Below, piece by piece: positions 45,546 to 57,213 of a stretch of 64,000 nucleotides of DNA. Origin of the DNA: Acorus gramineus. Its lineage: Eukaryota > Streptophyta > Magnoliopsida > Acorales > Acoraceae. The notes beneath the pieces were generated by a model that did not search any database, was not told where the DNA came from, and saw only the letters and a program-made list of their open reading frames with translations. The translations under genes and the position numbers were made by a program. Position 1 is the first letter of the stretch, and each line of letters starts with the position of its first letter. The stretch spans positions 2,804,208-2,868,207 of the forward strand of contig JAUJYN010000012.1 in NCBI GenBank assembly GCA_030737835.1. The letters run 5' to 3'.

Positions 45546-45985
45546 ATAAAACAATAAAATACATACTAAACACATAAAACATTTTCATATACACAAAAAT
45601 CCAATAAGAAGCTGTCCTCCGCCGACGAAAACCATACCAACAATGGCGGCAAAGGATCGGTCCCTGCAAAGTCCGCTGAGCCCGCCTCCTTCATCACCCA
45701 CCGCAAACCCTACCTCCACCACTGATCCCACCCCTTTGCCGCCGCCGCCTCCTCCTCACCACTGCCTCCCCTCCTCCTCCGCCCCACCCCGCCCTCTCTC
45801 GACTCCGCCCCAGCCCCCGCCCTTTGCGGCTCTACTCACCCAACACTCCTCCCTCTCCCTACCTAAGCACACCCAACATAATGGATCTTGTAAAAGATTC
45901 ATTTATGTTGGGTGTGGATGGTAAAAAAAGGGAGCAAATAGCCCCACCCGGAAATGTTTTAGATGTAATCGTAAGTCCACATTTA

Positions 45986-46414
45986 CCGGATGCAGTATAA
46001 CCCGGATAGATTTTGAAATAAAGTAAAATATGTTAAATTAGATGTTCGGATATCTAGATTACTCAGGGATAATGTATGTCTAGATAAAATCGGTATAAGA
46101 TGATATATAGATTTTAATCAATCTATGAAATTAAAGTTATTCCATGTTATTCTATTCAAAGGATATGTAGGCCCATTGTTAAATTGAATCAGCTGTCATC
46201 ACCTCTTATAAATCGCTTGTCAAATCAACTATCATCACTTTTTCATCTTTTATAAATTTTTATCCAACTAACAAGAATTTTATTATTACATTTCCCAATG
46301 AGAATAATTCAAAACACAATCAAACATAAAATCATTTTATCCTTATTTATACTCACTTATACCGGAATAATTGTATACCCAATAATAAGTCATATTCTGT
46401 ATCCAAACGGGGGA
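45986..46414. mobile_element. Tourist-like MITE, same family as 34735 and 47766
   Basis: TTA flanks at 45983-45985 and 46415-46417. The right end (reverse complement) reads TCCCCCGTTTGGATACAGAA and the left end CCGGATGCAGTATAACCC. The interior matches the intron-10 copy (cacctcttataaat, gtcaaatcaac, ccaatgagaataa). It lies 25 bp beyond the Pack-MULE target duplication. Confidence 0.55.
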
Positions 46415-46417
46415 TTA

Positions 46418-47762
46418 ATGATATTCATGTATGTATGTATTTATTTATTGAGTCTAGATATAGTCAGGTCACGTACCATCAGCCTTTATATAGTCTATGA
46501 ATCAAACTGCATAGAGAGTGACATTATACCTAACAATTATCAGTGCAGTTCAATTCATAAATCGTGTAGTTCGATTGATAAATTATACAGTTCGATATTG
46601 ATAGTACTGATGATACTCAGACCTGCTGAACTTGAACTCATATTTATTGAGTGTTGTTAAGAAGTTTGTTTTCTGACCTCAATTCCAATGCCATATGCTT
46701 TGATAAAAAATCATCGAAGCATATACTTACGTTAATGAGATATATATTTTGATGAAATTTATTCACTTTTTTTATAATAGATGTATCTATGCAATTCATT
46801 GAATTATATGTTTTTTAATTTATTTATAAAAGCATGTATATCTTTAGATGAGGTGTACTATTTTTAAAAAATTCTAAACACGTTTAGACTAGAATTAGAG
46901 TTAGATAAGGAGCTTTACATAACATTATCCTAAAGGAAATGTTTTTCTTTGCCCTTGATGTGTTACTTTTGTTTATTTATTTATTTATTTGTAGCTTATA
47001 AATTATATCGTAATTTGATAATGACATAAACTATATAAGAATAAAATATATGTATATAAAAAAAATAATCTAATATTAGAATATTCGAGATATGGCTACG
47101 AAGATGAGTGTATCTGATCTGAAAAATATTTCATCTATCACTTGTTATAAAATTATTATGGTTACGATATATTGTTCATATTTATTATTTTACATGATTA
47201 ATCGTTGTTGTTATAAATCTGACATTTTTTAATCTAATTTTTTTTAATAAATTCTGTTAATTTAATCTGATGTTTTTTAAATATGACATATTTTAATCTG
47301 ATATAATTTAAATCTGATATTTTTTAATCTGACATTTTTTTTACATGATTAACCACTGTTATAAATTCTGTTAATTTAATCTGACATTTTTTTTCCATAA
47401 ATTGTTAAAACTTTGCATGGGTTCAGTGGCTCCTCATTGCCTTAGATCTTCACTCACTCATAATTAATGAAAATTCTCATTAACATCAAATCACAATATT
47501 AGCATCCTGATGTCTGATAAGCATGTATGCTTAGATCATGTATGCCATGTTTGATTCGAGAATTATTTCGATGTTTATGGTTATTTTAGTATAAATAAAG
47601 ATAAAGTGATTTTTTGTTTGAATATGTTTTAAATTATCCTTGTTGGAAAATGCACTAATAAAGTTTTTGTTGTTTAGAAAAAATGTGAATAAGATATAAT
47701 TAAGGATTTATAAAATGTGAAAAAATGTAGACAATTAATTTAACAGTTGACCCATATATTCT
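46418..47762. other. Intergenic AT-rich DNA
   Basis: Contains a local repetition of taatctgacattttttt/taatctgata words (47215-47400). No gene or complete transposon recognised. Confidence 0.45.
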
Positions 47763-47765
47763 TTA

Positions 47766-48313
47766 CCCCCCGTTTGGGGTGTAACATAGGGTTATTCGCC
47801 CTTGATAGCTATACAGGGATTGGATAACAATCCATGCTGAATAGGTAAATTTTTGTTTGGTTATCTTTTCTGTTATTTTCATTGGGAAACGTAAAATTGA
47901 TCTTTTTGTTGTTTGGTCCACCTTGTATAAAGTGAGGATAAGTGGTAGATAAGAGATAAATAAGAGTTTATGACTTTTTAAATAACAATTATACCCTTGC
48001 ATAAATTATTTGTGTTTGGGAATAAGTATGAGAGATGTGTATGAGATATGATAGATGTGACAATTTTTGGAATGTGTGCAGAGGTGTTATGTTTGATAAT
48101 TTTTTTAAAATGACAGAAAATGGTATTTTTATCCATTGGTATAGATAAGCCTTGATAAACAATTCTAGCATTTTCTGAGAATAGTTATCAGGCCTTATTC
48201 TAGCTTATCCAGACATAGCTATCAAGGTTTATTCTAGCAAAACAAACAACTTTTTTTTGCTATTCTCTTGCATTCTTCTCTATTCCATGTTTATGTTCCA
48301 CCCCAAACAGGGA
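47766..48313. mobile_element. Tourist-like MITE, 548 bp
   Basis: TTA target duplication at 47763-47765 and 48314-48316. The left end is CCCCCCGTTTGGGGTGTAAC and the right end (reverse complement) TCCCTGTTTGGGGTGGAACA. The inner tgggaaacgtaaaattga block is the inverse of the matching block in the copies at 34735 and 45986, so this copy is in the opposite orientation. Confidence 0.72.
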
Positions 48314-48316
48314 TTA

Positions 48317-49716
48317 GTTGAATCATGCATGGAATAAATTAATTCCATGGGTTAGTTAGAATCCATATATCATTTTATACCAGTTAATTCTCACACATGA
48401 ATTCTCATTTATTCCAAACATCCATAATGAGCTTATTCTAACTAATTCCAACTTATTTCCGACCTATTTTCGAACCAAACATGGACTTAAAAATGTATTG
48501 CTTTTCATAAAAGAGAGATTCTCAAACACAAACACCTCTGATCTATATACATATAAATAATACTAGGGCTGCAACTTGGGTCGGTCAGGTTGGGTCCAAC
48601 CTGATTTCGAAGGGTTAAACCTGATTTTTAGGCGAGTTAAGTTCTAAAAATTGGGTTTGGGTTTAGGTTGATAGGTTCAGATTCTCTATAAAATCAGGTT
48701 GAGTTCGAGTTTAGACAACCCGACCAAACCCAAATCCGTTGTAGATACCCATATAATATTCTAAATGGGTCATGGGCCATTAATACTTGATTTTTTTTAT
48801 TCTAAATCTCTACCGTTGAATCACAATATAATTTTTTTTTCTGGACATAGATTACTTTAGTGTGTGATTAAAATTGTGAAATATATGTATCTTTTTTTTT
48901 GGTTAAAAATTAGACTTAAAAATCGGGTTACGCGGGTTGGTTCGAGTTACCATGGATTGGGTTTGAGTTAGAGTTGTCGAGTTAAAATTCAGGTTGGATC
49001 GTATTAGAGTTGAACACTTTAAATTTCAGATTTGGTTCAAGTTAGGGTCAACATGAATTCAATCCGCCTCAGTTGCGCCCCTAATTAATTAATACCTCTC
49101 TCACTCTCTCACTCTCTCTCCAACAGTTCCATAGTTGGAGTTCTTTTAAAATTGCTGATGTCAGAATGCATGGAACAAAAGCACAAGATCATCAAACATA
49201 ATCCACAATCATGTACAAGAAATTTGTTTCACAACTCCTTCAGCTCGACCGCTTATTGATGTTAGTGGCTGATATTTTTTAGGGTTTTTTTGAATGTATA
49301 CAATAAAAAAATATATGTTATTTTTTTTATACCATCACAAATAATATATTTATTTTTATACTATTAGAATTTTTTTAATTAAAAAAATGTGTCACTCTCT
49401 TTATCATTTTTAATAAAAATCAAATTTAACTATAGTTGGTTTTTAATCAAGAAATAAAAAGGATAAAAATAACTTTAACGTAGTATTTATCATAATGTAT
49501 AGAATTAAACATGATAACATAATCAATCTCTTGGCCTTTCCGAATCAACAGTGAACTACTCAATCTTATCCTTTTTTTCATTTTCTTCCAATCACGATCT
49601 TTTAAAAAAATAAATTATGGTTTTGTAATTTATAAATTTGATTAGTTGTTTTTAAAATAATTTATTTTATTTATACTAAAGTAAGTATTGATATTACAAT
49701 GTCTTTGCTAATAAAA
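48317..49716. other. Intergenic, GGGTT-type degenerate repeats
   Basis: 48565-48730 and 48920-49080 are built from ggttgggt/gggttcag/cggtcagg-like words (Gly/Leu/Trp/Val if translated). A similar patch occurs at 63544-63670. CTCTCACTCTCTC lies near 49098-49122. No gene. Confidence 0.5.
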
Positions 49717-50120
49717 TAACGCAGCAAAAGAACGATAGAAGTATCCGATCTACATCAGGATCTCATCACTCCTTAAATCCACAAGGAAGAAAAACCCTAA
49801 AAAGGGAAATAATTTTATTAATTGATCAAAAATTATCCCTTATAAAGATTGTGGCACTAAACATTAAATACATATCCAGAATTATGACTTTACTAAAAAT
49901 AATAAAGACACAATTATAATGACAATTATTAAAATCTAATAAGATAAAACATAAGATCCTAAAAATCCTAAATTTCTAATTCACCAATAGAAGGTGATTA
50001 ATATGACTTTAAATAATGAGATTTGTCCATAAATGACAAAATCTCATAAAAATTTATTTTGTGGACTGATTTGAAATCAAATATTCTGCAACGATTTTTT
50101 TTCAAATTTATCTTACATCA
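49717..50120 (-). repeat. 3' LTR (left copy)
   Basis: Direct repeat of 51639-52057; outer edge taacgcagc, inner edge tacatca. The two copies differ by scattered substitutions and small indels, showing the insertion is not recent. Confidence 0.82.
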
Positions 50121-50154
50121 GTCTCCTCTTCTTAAAAAAAACTCGTCCTCGAGT

Positions 50155-51555
50155 TTAGGATGAAAGAATTTCAAATATATCGGTAGGAGATATTAAGATC
50201 ATTTTTCCCTCTTTATTTGATGCATTCTTGTATTTGACAATTGGCAAGAGGAGATGCGTTTTCTTGACTTCAAATTCTTTTTTAATCAAATCGATCATAG
50301 AAAAATTTGGATGCACATCAATTTGTAGCCCAAATTTATTCACCATTATAGTAGTCGCAACATCCCCATCATTACCATTGTCGATGATGGCATAAAAAAA
50401 AACTCTTGTTGATGTCGCATGCAGTCTGTTACACGAACGTTTGCAGGGGTTTTTCTATCTTTGGTGGTACCACTAAGGAATAAGAAAATTATTTCTCTTA
50501 TTCTCCTCTAGTAATCTCTTCAGATTCAACGGAGAGAACAACATCATCCACTTCTTTATTTGTCATGTCTTCATCAATTTCTGATTCAACTAGAGGTTGA
50601 TCCTGGGGGTTGGTCATCAGATTCTCTTGATTTTCTTGTGAACTTTTTTGGTCTTCTCTATCGATCCATCAACCATTCTTGATTTAATGCAACATCTAGC
50701 GGGTTGATCATGGAAGAGCATTTGAACATCACGTGCACCCTTGATCTCTCCGGTTGTGACTCCACTCTTATGATCGCAAATATGGCTTTCTGTCAAGCTG
50801 TAAATCTCTTGTGAAGCAATACGATCTCGAATTGAAGACCTCAACCCATTAAGGTAATGGGCCACTCGTCGCCGCTTAGCTTCTGCAAGGTTATACCGAC
50901 CCGAAAATTTTAAAAATTCAATAGTATAATCGAATACGAAACAATTACCTTGGCGACAATTATGGTACAACTGGAGCAAATATTGTTCATAATCTAGAGA
51001 AAGGAACCGATCCATGATAAGTTGTCTCATCCTCCTCCATGTTAGAATAGGTGCCTTTCCTTGTCGTTGTCTAGTCCTTTGAAGGTGGTCCCACCAATTA
51101 GTGGCACTACTCGTGAGTCGAACGCTACCAATATGATCATCTCCTCTTCACGCACCTCCATTATCTCAAAAAAATTATCAATCCCTAAGATTCAATCAAG
51201 GAACTCATTTATTGGTAAATTACCGTTGAAATAGAAGATTGTCCACCTTTGAAAAAAAATAGTTGTAGTATGTGTGCCTCCTTCTCAGTTGATAGTCGTA
51301 TAGTTCACCGCCTTCATCATCCGAGTCATTCTCATAATCGGGTAGATAATGAGACTGTCGTCGAACAACGTTATAAGCAACAGGTTGGCCTAGGGCAAAT
51401 CTCTCAGCGCGCATCCTGTCACTCCCAGGTCGTCTGTTGTCAACGTTGAGATTCACGCCAACATTCACATCACGAAGAGCTTGCCGCGTTTGCTGACGAA
51501 ACTCCTCCTGAAGGTGCTTTTGGTCCTCCCGCAACGGTCGAAACAACTCCTGCAC
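50155..51555 (-). pseudogene. Retrotransposon gag with retropepsin remnant
   Basis: The N-terminal frame 51555-51220 contains RPGSDRMRAERFALGQPV-type linker. After several stops, the Retrotrans_gag core follows (NWWDHLQRTRQRQGKAPILTW, then MRQLIMDRFLSLDYEQYLLQ through YNLAEAKRRRVAHYLNGLR) to 50617. A second segment (about 50400-50155) reads IDNGNDGDVATTIMVNKFGL, which resembles the gypsy protease block IDGGSxxNVVSxxLVxKLxL but with its active-site region altered. Polymerase domains are missing. Confidence 0.7.
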
Positions 51556-51638
51556 CCCACGATCACCGTCAATAGGATGGTTGTTCCCTACCGGCTATGT
51601 GCCATCGAAGCCAAGGGAATCCTCGCTTTGATACCACC

Positions 51639-52057
51639 TAACGTAGCAGAAAAACAATAGAAGGATCTGATCTACGTTAAGATCCCATAACTCCTTGAAT
51701 CCACAAAGAAAAAAACTCAAAAAAGGAGATAATTATATTATATTAATTGACAGAAAATTATCAATTACAAAAACAATGGCACTCATTATATAGGTCATAA
51801 ACATTAAATACATATTCATAATGTGAATTATGACTCTACTAAAAATAGTAAATACACAATTACAATAACAATTATTAAAATATAATAAAATAAAACATAA
51901 TATCCTAAATTTCTAATTCACCAATAAAAGGTGATTAATATGACTTTAAATAATGAGATTTATTCATAAATGACAAAATCTCATAAAAATATATTTTGTT
52001 GACTGATTTGAAATCAAATATTCTGCAATGATTTCTTTTCAAATCTGTCCTACATCA
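51639..52057 (-). repeat. 5' LTR (right copy)
   Basis: Direct repeat of 49717-50120; the tRNA primer-binding site lies 2 bases beyond its 3' end on the minus strand. Confidence 0.82.
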
Positions 52058-52094
52058 TAAATAGTATTTGTGTTTTTGAGTTTTAGATGAATAT

Positions 52095-53385
52095 TGTAAT
52101 TGTAGCACACCAATCTACCATTGGAGCTCCAGCCTGCCTATATAGATATTGAGGTGGTGATTCACTAGTTTTGATATCTCTCTTTATATTGTGTTATTTC
52201 CATGTTCATCAAATAAAAAATCATTTGGTTTGATACATTTTTTCTGTTTGTTATATTGAAACGGATAAAAATGATCAAATTAGATAAAATAAAGCTAATT
52301 AGGTCATTTTAGTGATAAAACTGTGAATGAAGATTCTTTTGGGTTTTTTTGGGTAAAATTTAAAAAGGGGATGCTTTGAGTGTTCTGGATATTAAAGAGA
52401 ATTTTTTGCTATTTTTTCAATAAAAATTTGACAAAACAAAAAAATATTAATAACTGACTCTCTCTTTTGATCTATGTTTGGGTAGATTCTGTTTTTGAAA
52501 AACTAAAAGTTTTCATATTTAGATTCAAACATATTTTCATCTTTTAGCTTTTTAAACCACCATTTTTTTTTTATACAAAAAAATATTGCAATTAAAAAGT
52601 TAATGAAACAACGCAACGTTTTTTCAAAAACACAAATTAAATAATTTCAACATTTCAATCTCATATCAAAACGCAGCATAAGAAACAAAAAAAAAAATTA
52701 ACAAATCAATCCAAACAAACGTTAAAAAAAATGTTTAAGTCCTGAATTGCGGAACCCAACAATTTTTTTTTATTCTTAACAAGGCTAAAAAAAAAGTTAA
52801 TAAAAATATATTAACTGTAACCATTAAAAAATAGTAACAAAAATCGGCTGAGGCCCAAACAAATAGTCATAACAAACAAACTATAACACCCCCCACCCCC
52901 AATTTTTTCACCTTATATACCCCTAAAAAATCTCATTTTGCAAAAGAACCCTGATTACTTATTTTAAATAATACCCCTCAAAGGGGTTTAAATTGTGCAT
53001 GAATACCCTTTCATTTTTCAAAGGATGTTACTGCAAAACCTAAAAAAAAAAAAACATTGTGCAAAAATATCCGACTTTATATACCCTTTTTAGTTTTCAG
53101 GGGTATTGCTAAAATGGGGCATTTGGATGATATAAGGTTTTCTGAGGGGTATATATAACAAAATAAAAACTAACAAAAAAAATTCTTAACTCTCTCCGCC
53201 TCAATGTAAGTCTTCCAGAACCGAAAAAATCAACAAAAAAAACTTCTCTCTCTCTCTCTCGAAAATCAAATCTGAAAAACTCTAACACACAAAACTGCCA
53301 TTGGAGCTCCAGCCTTTGAAGATATTGAGGTGGTGTTTCACTCACTTTCATAGTTTTCTCTTATTGGTCTGTTTCAATGTTCATT
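52095..53385. repeat. Direct duplication of a leader-like segment, with foldback DNA between
   Basis: ccattggagctccagcct followed by gatattgaggtggtg recurs at about 52117 and 53300, with related sequence to 52215 and 53385. Between the copies, 52482-52680 is a decayed relative of the MITE at 54190. At 52905-53165, imperfect inverted ttatataccccт-type words (read as ttatatacccct) mark a possible foldback element. A CT tract at 53246-53263 precedes the second copy. The second copy may be the untranslated first exon of the F-box gene. Confidence 0.5.
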
Positions 53386-54189
53386 ATATATATATATATA
53401 TATATATATATTATCTCTCCCTGGCTGAATCATGAGACAAAATCCATTTTTTTTGCCATTTATATTGATTATGTGTAAAACATGTTTTGGGTTTTGTGTT
53501 TTTTGTTCTGCAATATGATTAGTCATTCTATTTATTGATCTCAATTTCTATTATATTATCAATTTATAGAATTTGGGTATGGGAATTGAAATTCAAAATC
53601 ACAATGAATATTTTTTGTTCAATTCTATAATTTTTAAATAATTTTTTTGGGTAAGAGAAATAAAAATAAGATGATAGAATCAATTATGAGGTAGTTGATC
53701 GAGACTTTGATAGATTTCTACAAATGATGGACTTTTGTAAACTTTGTAGATTTTATTTTATAGATTTTCACAATTAAATAAGGCTTGATTTTTTTTGTTA
53801 ACGAACTATTTAACTCAAGATTTAAAGATCCATGGATATGTATTTTATATCCATGATTGACTAAACCTCAATTGCTAATAAATTATAATGCAATTTGCAA
53901 GTTCGATTTATAGTGATTTTCTAAAGGCCAACCCCTGTGGGTTAAAAATAAGATGATAGTTTGATTTATGGAAAATGATATGTCAAGCCCAGTCCGCAAT
54001 CCACACCACTTTTATTTTTTAAAAAAAATTATTATACACTGAGATACAATAGTGTTTTTTTTTCTTTTTTTTTGAAAAAGTGAAATTTTTTTAACCTTCA
54101 TACATTATGTTAGCCATATACTACAATAGTGCAATATACTGCGCTATTGTATTGTATGGGGTTGCAGACAGGGCTCCAAAACAGACTAA

Positions 54190-54419
54190 GGGTCCATTTG
54201 GATATGAGTTTAGATGGATCCTGTGTTTCAAAAGCTAAAAATTTTGAAACTCAGATCTAAACGCATTTTCAACATTTAGCTTTTTAAACCACAATCTTCT
54301 TTTTTAGGCTAAAACATTTTGCGGTTGAAAATCTAATAAAACATAGCTTTTCAAAAGCTGAGTTTGAAACATAAGATTTTAAGAATCTCGTAGTTTCAAC
54401 CTCACATCCAAACGCACCC
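54190..54419. mobile_element. Tourist-like MITE, 230 bp
   Basis: TAA target duplication at 54187-54189 and 54420-54422. The terminal inverted repeats are GGGTCCATTTGGATATGAG and GGGTGCGTTTGGATGTGAG. A decayed relative lies at about 52482-52680 (shared tttagctttttaaaccac). Confidence 0.75.
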
Positions 54420-54927
54420 TAAGTATATCAACGTTTTTTATTAATAAAATTTATTTTCGTAAACTTCAATTCTGAATTCCTGTAAATATACCTCTTCAAT
54501 TAATTTTGAACGAGGAATTTGGAGATAAGTTGATAATAATGTTTATTCGTTTGCAATTTTTTTATTTGTTTAATTGAAATGGTTCTTCTTGTTTTTGTAT
54601 GGACTCTCATAAAAGGTATCGAATGAGCTTTTGATAACTCATATATTGAATGTTTGATCTTTTGTTTCATTTTTTTTTTAACTTTTTTTTTGTTGGTAGC
54701 CATTCAGTTGGTGTTGTATACATTTCAAATCTTGATTAGTGTTAGTGAAAGGATAAAAAATTTGAGTTGCTTTTTCTTGAATGTGAGCTCCTTCATCACT
54801 TTTTTTTATTTCTCATTCTGTCTGTTTATCATAGAAATATTGGCTTAACATACTCATATGGCTAATTATGATTGGTGAAAGTGCAGGTTTGTGAAATCGA
54901 GCTGAGTGTTGTCTTGTGATTGAAATT

Positions 54928-56607
54928 ATGGAGGATAGAATCACTTCACTACCTGATGGCATACTTCTTAATAATATCCTCTCACTTCTTCCGATGCGAG
55001 ATGCAGTCAGGACTGCAATTCTGTCAAGCAAATGGAGATATATTGGAAAGTTTATTCCCAACCTTGACTTTGAAGCTAGTAACATATTGGGAGAACGTTT
55101 ATCTGTAGACAAGAATTCTTTTAAGCTGGGTAAGGATAGAAGAGCAGCATTTTTCTTGGAGCGAAAGCTCGATTTTATGAAAGGGATTGATCAATTCTTA
55201 GACCTCCGACCAAGTGGTATTAAAATAGTATCAATGAGAATCCACTTTAGCTTGGATGTCGATGATGCGTTTCATCTCAACCGGTGGATTAAATTTGCAT
55301 TTTCTTCTGGCATTGAAAAGCTTGATGTTATCTTGTTTGAATATCTTTCCATTGATATTGAAAAATATTACATTTTCCCCTTTGACCTCCTGTCTCATGT
55401 GAAAGCAACGCGTTTATCTTCCTTGAAGAGCTTGAAACTAAAATGTCTCAGCATGAGATATCCTCCGGAATTTGATGGTTTCAAATCTCTTACCGCACTT
55501 TACTTAGATATTGTTGCGGTGTCGGACGGCGATCTGGTGAAAATCATATCTATTTGTCCTCTCCTGGAACTAATATATATATTCGTTCCTTCTTTGGTTA
55601 GTTTGGAAATTCCATCTTCTTGTTTTCGACTCAAGCACCTTGAAGTAGAGGGTGGTTTAAAGATAAAGAACATCTCCATTAATGCTCCAAATGTGATTAG
55701 CTTCAAATATGGTGGGAAACTGATAAACCTCTCATTTGCCAAACTTGCACAAATAAATCACATTAAGTTCAACTTTAGAGGGGATAGTTGTGAATGGCTT
55801 AAATATGTATTCACAAAAATTCCACTGTTTCTTCCTCACTTGGAGTTTATTGAACTATATTGTCATAGTGATATTGAGGTGCGTTGAAGTACTGGTATCA
55901 TAATTTCTTTATAATTCATTTGTTTCAAGGAATATGAATTTTTAAAGTATTTTTTATATGATTTTTTTATTCTGTTGTTATAGACAGAGTCCTTTCCAGA
56001 TGACTTTCCTCATTTTACTAACCTCAAGAGATTAAAGTTGAACCAATATACTTCTCCAAGATATGACCTCCTGTGGATTATTCCCCTTTTAAAGGCTTGC
56101 CCCATACTGCGAGATCTTCGTCTTGAAGTAAGTAAAAATCATTGAGAATGTTAGGTGCGCAATGTATTAATGACATCTTGAATTAATTCATGATTTAATA
56201 TTGACTCCAAATCCCAACATGTTAATCATATATATTTTATTTCTTGATATCCTTATATATGATCTAATATCAATCTCTTTTCATTGTTGCAGTTTAGGCC
56301 CAAAGACTATAATTCAATCTATACAGGGGAGGTAGCAAAGCTTCTGCCGAGTTGTCATCTTAAGTATTTGAAGGTGATTGAAATTAGCGGTTTCACTGGT
56401 TTTTGGAGCCAGATCGATCTCGCCTCACGTTTGCTAAAGAATGCTAGTGTCTTAGACATTATGACCATAAACCACCGCGCTGAATTTGAAAGAGATGGAA
56501 AATATGAGATAATTGATTGTTATGACAATGTAAAACACTGGCGCCGGAGGATCAATAGGTTCATCTCCAAGAAAGTACCTATGGGTACTAAATTAGTGGT
56601 TCTATGA
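54928..56607 (+). CDS. F-box/LRR/FBD-domain protein, 469 aa
   Basis: F-box proteins are substrate receptors of SCF ubiquitin ligases; the large plant F-box/FBD/LRR group is mostly uncharacterised. Exons 54928-55878, 55984-56127 and 56293-56607 join in phase 0, giving 469 residues with no stop. Residues 1-45 hold the F-box (MEDRITSLPDGILLNNILSL, then RTAILSSKWRY). Residues about 95-365 are leucine-rich repeats of the plant F-box type (SLKSLKLKCLSM, CPLLELIYI, RLKHLEVEG). Residues about 385-450 match the FBD pattern (HLKYLKVIEISGFTG...LASRLLKNASVLDIM). The three-exon layout is usual for the group. I start at ATG 54928 because DRITSLPD follows directly. A 5' UTR intron ending at the AG near 54886 is likely. 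Confidence 0.9.
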
Positions 56608-56847
56608 ATGTTTTTTTTTTTTAGTTAATGTTATTATGATTTGCTCCTGTTTGATTCTGTAATTTGTGATTAGACTTGTGATTCGTTTTTTACTATTGTT
56701 ATGGTATATCAAGATGTTCTTAAAGAATGACCTCTTGGTTTGTTCACTATCAAAAGGAGGAGTTGGATTAATGTTTTATTAAACAGTGACATTGCTATTT
56801 AAAAGCATTAAAATGATTATAGGTTTAAACACTTTTGTGTGAAGTAT
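56608..56847. other. F-box gene 3' flank
   Basis: AT-rich, with a T run near 56612. It presumably contains the 3' UTR. Nothing else seen. Confidence 0.4.
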
Positions 56848-57213
56848 GTAGTCATAAACTATACTTTATGTTAAATGTGGTAGAAAAAATTATGCAATTG
56901 TTTTTCAAAGCAGATTTTCGTAAAGCTTTTGATAGTGTTAACAGCAGTATTTGTTCCATATGTTGCTAGTCATAAGCCATATATACTTTATGTTAAATAT
57001 GGTAGAAAGAATCATGCAATTGTGTGTCAAAGCAAATATTCATAAAGCTTTTGATAATGCAACAGGCAGTATTTGTTCCAGGTGATGCTACTCATGAACC
57101 ATACTTTATGTTAAATATGGTAGAAAGAATTATGCAATTGTGTGTCAAAGCAGATTTTCGTAAAGCTTTTGATAGTGTTAACAGACAGTATTTGTTCCAG
57201 GTGATGCAACTTA
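56848..57213 (+). repeat. Tandem triplication of a LINE reverse-transcriptase segment (about 120 bp)
   Basis: Three consecutive units, at about 56848-56959, 56960-57081 and 57082-57200, plus the start of a fourth, share ctttatgttaaat(a/g)tggtagaaa and aaagcttttgata and end agtatttgttcca. In frame the third reads KADFRKAFDSVNRQYLFQV, motif A of LINE reverse transcriptase, so the catalytic Asp region has been repeated. Confidence 0.8.

Larger units (their letters stand above)
44656..45949. mobile_element. Pack-MULE-like element with a PPR gene fragment
   Basis: The 1294-bp element is bounded by a perfect 9-bp duplication ggaaatgtt (44647-44655 and 45950-45958). The inverted ends agree at most positions: GGGTCCGGCCATTTGCACCC on the left and GGGTGGGGCTATTTGCTCCC on the right. 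Further in, a conserved inverted subterminal word aaatgaatctt(ttacaa)ag occurs on both sides. The interior is GC-rich and gene-like in two blocks (44780-45100 and 45640-45870), separated by a tandem repeat (45294-45545). It sits just upstream of UKL, so its left part could act as that gene's promoter. Confidence 0.8.
49717..52057 (-). mobile_element. Gag-only (non-autonomous) LTR retrotransposon, Ty3/gypsy-type gag
   Basis: Two LTRs of 404 and 419 bp (49717-50120 and 51639-52057) lie in direct orientation and are highly similar. The element reads on the minus strand. Each LTR begins TGATGTA there and ends GTTA, not the usual CA. Next to the 5' LTR is TGGTATCAAAGC (51625-51636), close to the classic initiator-Met tRNA primer site TGGTATCAGAGC. 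Upstream of the 3' LTR is the purine-rich tract AAGAAGAGGAGAC. The interior (about 1.5 kb) has gag and a degenerate protease-like segment but no reverse transcriptase or integrase. Flanks taaaa/taaat may be a decayed 5-bp duplication. Confidence 0.82.

Noticed and set aside
45643-45924. 93-codon Pro/Ser-rich ORF inside the Pack-MULE
   Set aside because: Composition suggests captured gene sequence, but no protein family could be recognised; C-rich DNA gives open frames by chance.
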